Positions 24,869 to 32,673 of a stretch of 32,691 nucleotides of DNA are shown here, one piece after another; position 1 is the stretch's first letter, and the number at the start of each line of letters is the position of its first letter. A model generated the notes under the pieces. It was not told the origin of the DNA and made no database searches. It saw nothing but the letters and a program-made list of their open reading frames with translations. Origin of the DNA: Actinomycetes bacterium (GTDB lineage Bacteria; Actinomycetota; Acidimicrobiia; Acidimicrobiales; Ilumatobacteraceae). A program made the translations under genes and the position numbers. The DNA is taken from assembly GCA_025358125.1 (NCBI GenBank), contig JANYKS010000014.1, positions 1-32,691 on the forward strand. Reading direction: 5' to 3'.

Positions 24869-25071
24869 GGAGCCACCGCGAAGCCCGCCTCATCGATCGC
24901 CGCTGCGAACGCCTCCGGATCGACCGGCTGGTCGGACTCGACCGTCACGGCCCCGGTCGTCAGATCGACGTCGACCTTCGTCACTCCACCCAGCTTGGAG
25001 ACCTCGCTCGTCACCGCGGCGACGCAGTGACCGCAGCTCATCCCGACGACGTTGAACGCTTCGACGCTCAT
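24865..25071 (-). CDS. copZ: CopZ-like copper chaperone
   Basis: A 68-residue heavy-metal-associated (ferredoxin-fold) domain with the Cu(I) site M11-S-C13-G-H-C16 (GMSCGHC). The His inside the site is typical of CopZ. It would deliver Cu(I) to CopA or CsoR in the cytoplasm. An AAGGAG ribosome site lies about 6 nt before ATG 25071. It is the first gene of the operon, about 60 nt after the inferred transcription start. Confidence 0.95.
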   Translation of the reverse strand: MSVEAFNVVGMSCGHCVAAVTSEVSKLGGVTKVDVDLTTGAVTVESDQPVDPEAFAAAIDEAGFAVAP

Positions 25072-25140
25072 GACAACTCCTTGCGATAGTCCGATCCGTT
25101 CGACTGCTGAGCCGACGGGATACCGATGAGGTAAGGCGTC

Positions 25141-25169
25141 ATCCTACTTACCCCCCAGGGGTATTGCAA
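25141..25169 (-). promoter_or_regulatory. copZ operon promoter with CsoR box
   Basis: On the minus strand TTGCAA (25169-25164), 17 nt, then TAGGAT (25146-25141). The palindrome TACCCC-CCA-GGGGTA (25149-25163) fills the spacer almost exactly. Arms are perfect. This is the CsoR-type G/C-tract operator form, and repression would block RNA polymerase. It also lies upstream of the divergent 35-aa ORF. Confidence 0.8.
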
Positions 25170-25295
25170 CCTGTCGCACCGCTCCAGCTGCGCGATGCCG
25201 GAGCGCAGGTCGGGTTGGAAGTGTGGGTATTCGGGCCTTTCGACCCTCCCCAGCTCCGGTGCCGGCACCCAGACTGCAAGATGAGGAGGGTCCGC

Positions 25296-25403
25296 ATGCG
25301 CAGTATCGTTGAGCGCCAGTGGGCCGATGTCGAGCGGCGGGACCAATACGAAGTGGTGATGATCACCTCCGGTCGCCTGCGGGTCGTGACGGATGCGGCG
25401 TGA
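25296..25403 (+). CDS. 35-residue protein translationally coupled to a P-type ATPase
   Basis: ATG 25296 follows a strong GAGGAGGG (25283-25290) by 5 nt. The sequence is MRSIVERQWADVERRDQYEV then VMITSGRLRVVTDAA, a soluble amphipathic peptide without Cys. The TGA (25401-25403) overlaps the ATPase GTG (25400) in GTGA, a classic coupling signal. The reading frame remains open to TTG 25164, so a longer form cannot be excluded. It is not recognised; it could be a leader or small regulator of the pump. Confidence 0.55.
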   Translation: MRSIVERQWADVERRDQYEVVMITSGRLRVVTDAA

Positions 25404-28033
25404 GCTTTCCGTCGGATGTTGACGCCGAGCCGATGGCACCGCTGCGGGGCGCCGACGGGCTCACCACCGACGAGGCAACACGTCGTCTCGTTCTTGACGG
25501 ACCGAACCGCATCGTCCCGACCGTCGACCGGCGCCGTCTGCGCCGTCTTCTCGGCCCTCTGGCCGACCCGATGGTCGCGCTGCTGCTCGTGGCGGCCCCC
25601 ACCTACCTCCTCATCGGCGACGTCACCGATGCGATCGTCGTGTTCATCGCCCTCGTCCCCATCGCAGCCGTCGGATGGGTGCTCGAGGCACGTGCGGAAC
25701 GAACCCTCGAACGACTCCGCCAGCTCACAGCATCGACAGCGATCGTGCTACGCGACGCCCGGCGCACCAGCGTCGCGACCGAGGAGGTCGTCGTCGGCGA
25801 CCTCGTGTGGCTCCACGAAGGCGACATCGTCCCGGCCGATGCCGAACTGATAGCGCTGACCCAACTCCTCGTCGACGAATCTTCTCTCACGGGTGAGTCA
25901 ATCCCAGCGCCGAAAACCACCTCCGGAAGCGATGGGGATCAGACCGTGTGGGCCGGCACCACCGTCCTCGCCGGCCGCGCCATCGCCCGCGTGACTCACA
26001 CCGGTCCGCGCACCCGATACGGCCAGATCAGCACCCTGGTCGCTGCCACACGCTCGCCGCCCACCCCGCTGCAGCGAGCGCTCACCCGCCTCGTATCGGT
26101 CCTCGCAATCGTCGCAGCCCTGTTCTGTGCGGCGGTCGTCTCCGCCGAGTTGCTCAGAGGACGAGGCTGGGGTGAGGCCGTCATCGCCGGGGTCAGCCTC
26201 GCCATCGCGGCGATCCCCGAGGAGTTCTCAATGGTCTATGCGTTGTACCTCGCGCTCGGGGCGTGGCAACTCGCCAAGGACAAGGCGCTCGTGCGTCGTC
26301 TCCCTGGCGTTGAGACGCTCGGGTCGACCACTGTCATCTGCACCGACAAGACCGGCACCCTCACGTACGGCCAGCTCACCGTTTCCGTGATCGTCGCCGA
26401 CGACGGCGTCCGTCACCCAAGCGGGGACCTCACGTCCGCCCAACGGGCGCTGCTCGAGGCCGCAGTCCTGGCGTGCGAACCGCAGCCATACGACCCCCTC
26501 GACATCGCCATCGTCGACCACGCTCGCCAGCACGGGATCGACGTGGCGTCTCTCCACACCGGCGATCTCATCGCCGACTGGCCGTTCGATCCCGACGACA
26601 AGTACCTCACCCATCTCTGGCGCCTTCCCGACAGCACGACCCGAGTCGCGGCCAAGGGTTCGATCGAAGGGATCCTGCGACACTGCGCCACCGCGCCCAC
26701 CGTCTCCGCCGCGCTGGCAGCGCACGATGCGCTTGCGAGCGAGGGGATGCGAGTCATCGCCGTCGCAGGGGGGCCCGCCGCCGCGGCCACCGGCGACCGC
26801 CGGCTCGACGAAAAGGCCTTGACCTATCTCGGTCTCGTCGCCTTCAGCGACCCGATCCGGGCCGGGGTCGCCGACGCCCTCGAGCAGTGCCGGGGCGCAG
26901 GCATCAGGGTCATCATGATCACCGGCGACCACCCGGCCACCGCACACGCCGTGGCCGAAGGCCTCAAACTGCCCCACGTTGGCGTCGACGGCGACCTCAT
27001 CGCCACAGGCGACGATCTCGACGCCGCCACTGCCGACCAATTCGATGCCCTCGCAGCAGCCGCCAACGTCTTCGCCCGCACCCGGCCCGACCACAAACAC
27101 CGACTCGTCGAGGCACTGCGACGGCAAGGTGACGTCATCGCGATGACTGGTGACGGCACCAACGACGCTCCCGCCCTGCGCGCCGCAGACATCGGGGTCG
27201 CGATGGGTGGGCGGGGCACCGAAGTCGCTCGGGCAGCAGCCACGATCGTCCTGCTCGACGACAACTTCGCCACAATCGTCACCGCCGTCCGCAACGGCCG
27301 GCGCATCTACGACAACCTGACACGAGCGTTCGGCTACCTCATCGCGTTCCACCCGCCACTGCTCATCGCCGCCCTCGTCATCCCACTGCTCGGTAAACCG
27401 CTCCTCCTGCTCCCGGTCCACCTGATCCTCCTCGAACTCCTGCTGCACCCCGTCGTGTCACTCGTGTTCCAGGCCGACCCCGCCGACCCCGACGTCATGA
27501 CGAGACCACCACGCCCCGCCAGCAGCGGACTCGGCCCCGCCGCCCTGTGGCGGCCCTACGCCATCGGTCTGACCCTCGCCATCGGCATTGTCGCCGCGTA
27601 CCTGACCGTGCTCGGGTGGGGATGGCCCACCGAGCAAGCCAGAGCACTCGGCTTCGCAACCCTCCTCGCCAGCCAACCTTTGATGCTCGCCGTCGAACGC
27701 ACGCCCCACCAGCCACTGTGGCGAACCGGCCTGCGACCCACCCCTCAGCTTCTTGGCGCCGTCGCCGTCGTGATCGCCACCACCCTCGCTGCCATCTACT
27801 TCCCGCCGTTCGCCGACCTCCTCCAGCTCAGCCCCTTCCCGCCAGTGACCTGGCTCGCGATCCTCGCCATCGTCACCGTCACCACGCTGTGGTCCGAACC
27901 GCTCAAACGACCACCGCAACAGCAACACCGTGCGGCCGTAGCGCTGCCTCTGGGCCGACCGGACGCGGCCGCGACCCGTGGGAGAACCAGACGAAAGGAT
28001 CGACCCGGCCATCCGAAGGCCGTGACTCACTGA
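25400..28033 (+). CDS. Second P-type ATPase, P2-like, unassigned ion
   Basis: The 877-residue pump has the actuator motif DESSLTGES, phosphorylation D316 (CTDKTGTLTYGQ), MITGDHPATA and MTGDGTNDAPALRAADIGVA. The membrane site is AAIPEEFSM (P273-E-E-F) instead of CPC, so it is not a P1B copper pump. The M6-type helix reads LLPVHLILLELLLHPVVSLV with H683, where related PEEF-type ATPases generally have an Asp to my recollection. Ion is uncertain; Ca-, Mg- or Mn-like transport is possible. GTG 25400 is chosen since it begins the soluble N-terminus and overlaps the 35-aa ORF. The C-terminal tail (870s) is basic and variable. Confidence 0.9.
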   Translation: MSFPSDVDAEPMAPLRGADGLTTDEATRRLVLDGPNRIVPTVDRRRLRRLLGPLADPMVALLLVAAPTYLLIGDVTDAIVVFIALVPIAAVGWVLEARAERTLERLRQLTASTAIVLRDARRTSVATEEVVVGDLVWLHEGDIVPADAELIALTQLLVDESSLTGESIPAPKTTSGSDGDQTVWAGTTVLAGRAIARVTHTGPRTRYGQISTLVAATRSPPTPLQRALTRLVSVLAIVAALFCAAVVSAELLRGRGWGEAVIAGVSLAIAAIPEEFSMVYALYLALGAWQLAKDKALVRRLPGVETLGSTTVICTDKTGTLTYGQLTVSVIVADDGVRHPSGDLTSAQRALLEAAVLACEPQPYDPLDIAIVDHARQHGIDVASLHTGDLIADWPFDPDDKYLTHLWRLPDSTTRVAAKGSIEGILRHCATAPTVSAALAAHDALASEGMRVIAVAGGPAAAATGDRRLDEKALTYLGLVAFSDPIRAGVADALEQCRGAGIRVIMITGDHPATAHAVAEGLKLPHVGVDGDLIATGDDLDAATADQFDALAAAANVFARTRPDHKHRLVEALRRQGDVIAMTGDGTNDAPALRAADIGVAMGGRGTEVARAAATIVLLDDNFATIVTAVRNGRRIYDNLTRAFGYLIAFHPPLLIAALVIPLLGKPLLLLPVHLILLELLLHPVVSLVFQADPADPDVMTRPPRPASSGLGPAALWRPYAIGLTLAIGIVAAYLTVLGWGWPTEQARALGFATLLASQPLMLAVERTPHQPLWRTGLRPTPQLLGAVAVVIATTLAAIYFPPFADLLQLSPFPPVTWLAILAIVTVTTLWSEPLKRPPQQQHRAAVALPLGRPDAAATRGRTRRKDRPGHPKAVTH

Positions 28034-28144
28034 CCCGGCCGCGAAAGCGTGGCGACAGCTGACCGGTGAGGACACGTCGGAGTGGGCGGCGACGCGCCTT
28101 ACCACGCTGAACGCGTCCGCCTCGATCTGGCAGGCTGAGGGCCG

Positions 28145-29167
28145 ATGGACACGATCGCCGAGACGATGGACGCGTGGAGCGTCGCCCGTCCGGGTCCGCT
28201 GTCCGGTTCGCCGCTCACCCGGACCCACGTCCGGATCCCGAGTCCAGCGTCGGGCGAGGTACTCGTTCGGGTGGCTGCATGCGGGGTGTGCCGCACCGAC
28301 CTCCACGTCGCGATGGGCGACCTGGCGCCCCATCGCTCGCTGGTGATCCCCGGCCACGAGGTGGTCGGTCACGTCGTGCGCAACGGCGACGGGGCCTCGC
28401 GTTTTCGCCTGGGTGAGCGCATCGGGATAGCGTGGCTACGTCACACCTGCGGCGGCTGCCGTTTCTGTACCACGAATCGGGAGAACCTGTGCACCAGCTC
28501 GCGGTTCACTGGATGGGACGACGACGGCGGCTATGCAGAATACGCGACGGCGCCGGAGGCGTACGCGTACCGCTTGCCAGACGAATTCGACGATGTCAGC
28601 GCGGCGCCGTTGCTGTGCGCCGGCATCATCGGGTTCCGCGGGCTGGAGCGCGCCGAAGTCCCAGCCGGCGGCCGGCTTGGAATCTACGGGTTCGGAGGGT
28701 CCGCCCACCTCGCCGCCCAGATCGCCATCTCCCGCAATGTCACGGTGCACGTCATGACCCGTTCCGCCGCTGCCCGCAGTCTGGCGCTCGAACTCGGCTG
28801 TGCGTCGGCCGGTGACGCCACCGACGCTCCGCCGGAGCCGCTCGACGGGGCGATCCTGTTCGCGCCGGTGGGCGACCTCGTGCCGGTGGCGCTCGGTGCG
28901 CTCGATCGAGGCGGGACCCTGGTGGTTGCAGGCATCCACCTCAGCAACATCCCGCCGCTGAACTACCAGGCCCACCTCTTCAACGAGCGGCAGCTGCGCA
29001 GCGTCACGGCCAACACTCGCCGAGACGGTGAGCGGTTCCTCGCCGAGGCAGCGCGTGCCGGCATCCGCGTCCACACCACCGTCTATCCGGCCGACGCCGC
29101 CGACGTCGCGCTGTCCGACCTCTGGAACGACCGAGTCGAAGGTGCAGCAGTGTTGGTGCACCCGTGA
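28145..29167 (+). CDS. Zinc-dependent medium-chain alcohol dehydrogenase
   Basis: The 340-residue MDR enzyme has catalytic zinc ligands C49, H71 and E72 ([16 protein letters not shown]) and structural zinc C102, C105, C108 and C116 ([15 protein letters not shown]). The NAD(P) loop is [10 protein letters not shown] (about 173). It resembles the AdhA-type mycobacterial zinc alcohol dehydrogenase family. The start is ATG 28145 with GAGGG 4 nt upstream. It is 111 nt from the ATPase and has its own hairpin downstream. Substrate is unknown; a role in redox balance or hypoxia would fit the neighbours. Confidence 0.93.
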   Translation: MDTIAETMDAWSVARPGPLSGSPLTRTHVRIPSPASGEVLVRVAACGVCRTDLHVAMGDLAPHRSLVIPGHEVVGHVVRNGDGASRFRLGERIGIAWLRHTCGGCRFCTTNRENLCTSSRFTGWDDDGGYAEYATAPEAYAYRLPDEFDDVSAAPLLCAGIIGFRGLERAEVPAGGRLGIYGFGGSAHLAAQIAISRNVTVHVMTRSAAARSLALELGCASAGDATDAPPEPLDGAILFAPVGDLVPVALGALDRGGTLVVAGIHLSNIPPLNYQAHLFNERQLRSVTANTRRDGERFLAEAARAGIRVHTTVYPADAADVALSDLWNDRVEGAAVLVHP

Positions 29168-29190
29168 ACGGAGTGAGACCACACGTCCGT

Positions 29191-29229
29191 ACGGCGTCTG
29201 CTGACCTTGTCGAATAGCGCAGACGCCGT
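29191..29229 (+). terminator. Long hairpin after the alcohol dehydrogenase gene
   Basis: ACGGCGTCTGC (29191-29201) and GCAGACGCCGT (29219-29229) form a perfect 11-bp stem with a 17-nt loop. It begins 24 nt after the stop. There is no T-run, so it is a terminator candidate or an RNA-processing structure. Confidence 0.5.
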
Positions 29230-29463
29230 GGCGTCGGGACTGCCTTCTGCGAGCCGAACCGTGGCCAGGAATCTTCCTCGTATCGGTTCGTTGAGCACGT
29301 CGACCCGTGGTGGGGGTGGCCCGCGTGGGCGACCGCTGGCATCGAGCCCTGTGGGCCAAAAGTGAAGTCCCTCGTGACATCGGCGACCCATCGTCGGTGG
29401 TCGTGAGGCCGCGCGGTCCGGCGTCGTTTGGCTGCTTGCCGGTCTTCTGTTCGCTCACGGCGC

Positions 29464-29469
29464 TACCGT
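29464..29469 (+). promoter_or_regulatory. Probable -10 element of the carbonic anhydrase gene (leaderless)
   Basis: TACCGT is followed by 7 nt and then GTG 29477. This matches the TANNNT spacing for a leaderless transcript. No good -35 was seen. Confidence 0.45.
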
Positions 29470-29476
29470 CGGATGC

Positions 29477-29998
29477 GTGTCAGAGAGCCGTCACGTCATG
29501 TTCGCCCCAAACGCCGACGAATTACTCGCCAACAACGCCCGTTACGTCGAGACCTTCGCCGACCACGACCTCGCGTTGCAGCCCCGTCGCCAGCTCGCGA
29601 TCGTCGCGTGCATGGACAGCCGGATGGACATCTTCCAGATGCTCGGCCTCGCGCACGGCGAGGCGCACGTCATCCGCAACGCCGGTGGCGTGGTGACCGA
29701 CGACGTCATCCGCTCACTGGTGCTCTCGCAACGACTGCTCAAGACCAGGGAGATCATCCTGCTGCACCACACGGACTGCGGCTTGCAGAAGGTCATCGGC
29801 GACACCTTGAAAGACGAGATCGAGGCCGAGACCGGCCTCCGCCCCGAATGGTCGATCGAGAGCTTCAAGGATCCCTTTCAGGACGTACGCCAATCGATCC
29901 GGCGCCTCCAGGACAACCCCTTCATCGCCCGCAAGGACCACATCCGCGGCTTCGTGTACCAGGTAGAGGACGGCCAACTCGTCGAAGCGACCGTCTGA
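29477..29998 (+). CDS. Beta-class carbonic anhydrase
   Basis: The 173-residue enzyme has zinc ligands C45 (CMDSRMD, with D47 and R49 of the dyad), H98 and C101 (LLHHTDCG). It interconverts CO2 and bicarbonate. The motif GNAGG is represented by RNAGGVVTDD. GTG 29477 is supported by the TACCGT -10 at the right leaderless distance; ATG 29498 is an alternative. It is 52 nt before the second CsoR-family gene, which has its own promoter in the gap. The length is typical for small actinobacterial beta-carbonic anhydrases. Confidence 0.94.
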   Translation: MSESRHVMFAPNADELLANNARYVETFADHDLALQPRRQLAIVACMDSRMDIFQMLGLAHGEAHVIRNAGGVVTDDVIRSLVLSQRLLKTREIILLHHTDCGLQKVIGDTLKDEIEAETGLRPEWSIESFKDPFQDVRQSIRRLQDNPFIARKDHIRGFVYQVEDGQLVEATV

Positions 29999-30010
29999 CC
30001 CCGTAGCGAA

Positions 30011-30039
30011 TTGCTGGACTACCCCCCAGGGTATAGAAA
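30011..30039 (+). promoter_or_regulatory. Promoter of the second CsoR-family gene with a CsoR-type box
   Basis: TTGCTG (30011-30016), 17 nt, then TAGAAA (30034-30039). The palindrome TACCC-CCCA-GGGTA (30020-30033) occupies the spacer end. It has the same geometry as the copZ promoter but a 4-nt centre rather than 3. Autoregulation by the downstream protein is likely; cross-binding by CsoR is possible. Confidence 0.7.
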
Positions 30040-30050
30040 GAGAAGATTAG

Positions 30051-30320
30051 ATGGACATCTCAGAAGACGTGCTGGCCGATCTGACTCGGCGTCTGCGCAA
30101 GGCCGAGGGCCAGGTCCGGGGCATTCAGCAGATGCTCGCCGACGGCCGTGATTGCCGCGAGGTCGTGACTCAGATCTCGGCCGCCAGCAAGGCGCTCGAT
30201 CAGGCGGGTTTCCTGCTCGTAGCCGCCGGACTCACGTGGTGCGTCACCAATCCGGAGGAATCCGAAGCCGGGGGCTACACGTTGTCCGACGTGCAACGCA
30301 TGTTCATGAAGCTGGCGTGA
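30051..30320 (+). CDS. CsoR/CstR-family regulator lacking the copper His ligand
   Basis: The 89-residue DUF156 protein keeps C35 (GRDCREV) and C64 (LTWCVTN). The position equal to CsoR H60 is G60 (VAAGLTWC). Two Cys without the His is the pattern of persulfide sensors of the CstR type rather than copper sensors. It is preceded by a purine-rich AGAGAAG and a CsoR-type box in its promoter. The C-terminal part (SEAGGYTLSDVQRMFMKLA) is short. It may respond to reactive sulfur, which would connect to the rhodanese, or to another metal. It is followed by 202 nt before the BON gene. Confidence 0.88.
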   Translation: MDISEDVLADLTRRLRKAEGQVRGIQQMLADGRDCREVVTQISAASKALDQAGFLLVAAGLTWCVTNPEESEAGGYTLSDVQRMFMKLA

Positions 30321-30436
30321 CGCTCGACTGTCGCACACGCGGGACCTCCGACACACTACGAAAGACAGAAGTGGACTCGGCTTGGGGATCCACTGCGGAC
30401 GGGTTGCTGATCGGTCCGCCCGCAAAGCCGTTTCGT

Positions 30437-30450
30437 GGGACCAAAGGCCC
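30437..30450 (+). promoter_or_regulatory. DosR/DevR-like box upstream of the BON gene
   Basis: GGGACCAAAGGCCC matches 12 of 14 core positions of the GGGACTWWAGTCCC-type dormancy box known from mycobacteria. It lies 73 bp upstream of ATG 30523. Regulation by a DosR-like protein, which is not in this window, is suggested. Confidence 0.5.
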
Positions 30451-30522
30451 TAGCTCGGAGTGCTCCATCGGATCACGATTACAGGGAGGCAATGCACACG
30501 CAATTCACAAGGAGCAACAACC

Positions 30523-31197
30523 ATGACCATGACTGCAAGTGCCCCCAACGCCATCGCCGACAGTGATCTCCGGTCCGATGTCGAAGACGAGATGGAGTGG
30601 GACCCGGCCGTGCCTTCCACCAGCATCGGCGCCTCGGTGACCGACCACACTGTCACTCTCGCCGGGACCGTCCACACGTTGGCGCACCGGCTCGCGGCCG
30701 TGAAAGCGGCACGCCGGGTGAAAGGCGTCCACGCCATCATTGATGACATTGTCGTAATGCCGATCAACAGCCACGGAACGTCGGATCAAGACGTTGCGCT
30801 CACTATCGAACGCATTCTGGAAAGCAGCAGCATCGTACCAGCGGGCCTGAAGGCTATCGTCCGCGATGGTCATGTCACGCTGACCGGTTCGGTTGACCAC
30901 CAGTTCCAGAAGAACTCCGCATTCCGCGCTGTCAGGGACATCAAAGGCGTCTCCTGGATCCAGAACGACATCGTCGTGAAGGCGCAAGCTTCGGAGAACG
31001 TGGTCCGCTCGAAGATCGTCTCCGCGATGCACCGCAACGCAGACTGGGACTCGAGAGGCATCTACGTCGTGGCAACGGGACACGAAGTGTGGCTGAGCGG
31101 GCACACGAGTTCATTCGCAGCGCGCACGCAGGCTGTAGCCGCGGCATGGTCGGCGGCGGGGGTGGAGATCGTCCACGACGACATCCGCATCGGCTGA
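30523..31197 (+). CDS. Three-BON-domain protein
   Basis: The 224-residue protein consists of three BON repeats. These begin near 15 (SDLRSDVEDEMEWDPAVP), 87 (DQDVALTIERILESSSIVPA) and 162 (SENVVRSKIVSAMHRNADWD). Each has the glycine-bearing strand pattern (VTLAGTVHTLAHRLAAVKAA; VTLTGSVDHQFQKNSAFRAV; VWLSGHTSSFAARTQAVAAA). There is no signal peptide, so it is probably cytoplasmic or membrane-associated. BON proteins bind phospholipid in some cases. AAGGAG is 8 nt before ATG 30523. The DosR-like box points to stress or hypoxia control. This type of protein is usually linked to osmotic or dormancy regulons. Confidence 0.9.
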   Translation: MTMTASAPNAIADSDLRSDVEDEMEWDPAVPSTSIGASVTDHTVTLAGTVHTLAHRLAAVKAARRVKGVHAIIDDIVVMPINSHGTSDQDVALTIERILESSSIVPAGLKAIVRDGHVTLTGSVDHQFQKNSAFRAVRDIKGVSWIQNDIVVKAQASENVVRSKIVSAMHRNADWDSRGIYVVATGHEVWLSGHTSSFAARTQAVAAAWSAAGVEIVHDDIRIG

Positions 31198-31302
31198 TTA
31201 CGTGGCAAACGACGAAAACGTGTGATCGGCTACCAAGGTCGATGGAGACCTCTCGGGTGAACGACTCGTGTGCCTCATTGACTCGCCTTGCGGTGGTACT
31301 CC

Positions 31303-31494
31303 TCCGGGTTCACTGAACAAGTGGCTTGCGCCCGGCACGACCTCCAACCGGAAGGCGCTCCGCAGGTGCGCAGCTGCCGCCCGGTTGAGTTGCAGCACGA
31401 CGTCGTCGTCACCGCCCACGATCAGCGTTGCCGCGGTCACGCTGCCGAGTCGGCCCATGGCGAGATCGGGTCTACCGCCGCGGGCTTGACGCCT
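31303..31494 (-). pseudogene. C-terminal remnant of a dienelactone-hydrolase-type protein
   Basis: The minus-strand frame after TAA 31497-31495 reads QARGGRPDLAMGRLGSVTA, then ATLIVGGDDDVVLQLNRAAA and LEVVPGASHLFSEPG. From family knowledge this is the C-terminal part of hydrolases often fused to phosphoribosyltransferases (RGGRPDLA, LIVGG, LEVVPGATHLFEEPG). The rest of the gene is missing. After EPG the frame loses similarity. The His of the catalytic triad (SHLF) is kept, but no full enzyme is possible. It fills the 31198-31539 gap between BON and baeRF genes. Confidence 0.65.
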
Positions 31495-31539
31495 TTACGG
31501 TCTTGCCGGTTCGGCGAGGTGGCAGTTGCGCGATGTACT

Positions 31540-32673
31540 TCAGTACCGGTACAGGGCGGCGAGTGGTGTTCGCTCGGGGAGCCGCTCGGGCGATACGCGG
31601 TGCATTCGCGCACCGTGCCGCCACGCCTCGCTGATGATGTCGTTGAGGAAGTCGGTCGCGTCCGGTTCCCATTCGTCTAAGAATTCGGCCGGCTGTGTCG
31701 GCCTGCCCCAACACGGTGTGGTGGATCCGACGAGGAGATCGCTCACCCGGCCCTGTGCAGTCGCCTCGATCAATTCCTGGAGGTCGGCGCTGGCCAGTCC
31801 GGTGCCGAGACGTGTGACGAGTCGCTCGAAGAGCACGTCGTCACGTTTGGCCAGGACCGGTTCGATCAACTCCTCGATTCGCTGATGCAGTTCACGCGTC
31901 GTCAACTCTTCGGGGCTGCCGAACGGCGCCGCGATCACCCGGTGATGACGGCTGCAGTGCTGGTAGCGAGCCACGGAGGGCGCCGTGCCTGCCACCACCA
32001 GAGGGGTCTCGAGATCGCTGTGGAGGAAGTGCAGGACCGCATCGTCAACCTTTTGGAAGAAACGGATCAGACGCTCCTTGCGGTCCTCGTCTTGGGCTCC
32101 ACTGCCATGACCGATGATCGACATACCCCCTCGGCCGATGGGACCACCCGCGTGGCTGCTGCTCATCCGTTCGACACGCTCGTACCAGAGCGCCGCTTCC
32201 ACCGAAACGGGCAGGTCGGGTACGTCGCACACTGACCACCGCGTCCGGTCGAGCCGGAGCAGTGCAACATTTTCGGCGCCGACGGTGAGCACATAACAGG
32301 TCGGGCTGCTCTCGATGCTGGACAGCAGCGGTCCGATCGTGAACCGGCTACCGGTCGTGGCGAGCGCCTGTACGGGTGCATCGATCGCGAACTCTGCAGC
32401 GAACCCGGGAGCGAAAAACATCGCAAGACCGCCGGAGTGTTCGGCGATGACTGTGCGCTGCAGCACCATTTCGGTGGGTTCGAGAAGATCGTCGATGTCG
32501 GGTGTGTCCATCGCCTTGAGCTGCGCCCGCGCCGAGGCGATCAGGCTCTTCAACTCGAGATGGGCCCTGCGGTCGTCGGGATGTCGTCGATCGATCGGCA
32601 AGATGATCGACACACATGGCGTCGCGCTGTGGCGAGCCAGTGCGTCGAATGACGTTGTGGTCAGGGTTGTCAT
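31540..32673 (-). CDS. baeRF3-like (archaeo-eukaryotic release-factor-like) protein
   Basis: The 377-residue protein begins PCVSIILPIDRRHPDDRRAH, typical of bacterial aeRF1-related proteins. Subsequent blocks include LAMFFAPGF, FTIGPLLSSIESSPTCYVLT and PLVVAGTAPSVARYQ. The pattern fits the baeRF family, proposed to act on stalled ribosomes. The protein ends PLAALYRY. It starts at ATG 32673 with AGAGGA 5 nt upstream, close to the window end. It is the right-most gene and may be part of a stress cluster with BON and carbonic anhydrase. Function is inferred only. Confidence 0.85.
   Translation of the reverse strand: MTTLTTTSFDALARHSATPCVSIILPIDRRHPDDRRAHLELKSLIASARAQLKAMDTPDIDDLLEPTEMVLQRTVIAEHSGGLAMFFAPGFAAEFAIDAPVQALATTGSRFTIGPLLSSIESSPTCYVLTVGAENVALLRLDRTRWSVCDVPDLPVSVEAALWYERVERMSSSHAGGPIGRGGMSIIGHGSGAQDEDRKERLIRFFQKVDDAVLHFLHSDLETPLVVAGTAPSVARYQHCSRHHRVIAAPFGSPEELTTRELHQRIEELIEPVLAKRDDVLFERLVTRLGTGLASADLQELIEATAQGRVSDLLVGSTTPCWGRPTQPAEFLDEWEPDATDFLNDIISEAWRHGARMHRVSPERLPERTPLAALYRY

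Larger units (their letters stand above)
29168..29476. other. 309-nt intergenic stretch with a hairpin
   Basis: Besides the hairpin at 29191-29229 and the carbonic anhydrase -10 at 29464, I see nothing. The short frames on both strands lack recognisable sequence and ribosome sites. Confidence 0.5.

Noticed and set aside
26228..27448. Minus-strand open frame of 406 codons
   Set aside because: It is antisense to the second P-type ATPase, whose motifs are unambiguous.
29165..29191. TGAAC followed by CGTA at the end of the alcohol dehydrogenase gene, as a fourth ECF promoter
   Set aside because: The spacer is 18 rather than 17 nt, it overlaps a coding end and a hairpin, and the next gene begins almost 290 nt away.
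29353..29363. GGGCCAAAAGT as a second DosR-like box before carbonic anhydrase
   Set aside because: Only the left half and centre match; the right half (GAA) does not.
28436..29458. Minus-strand open frame opposite the alcohol dehydrogenase
   Set aside because: It is antisense to a gene with all zinc ligands; low-complexity composition.
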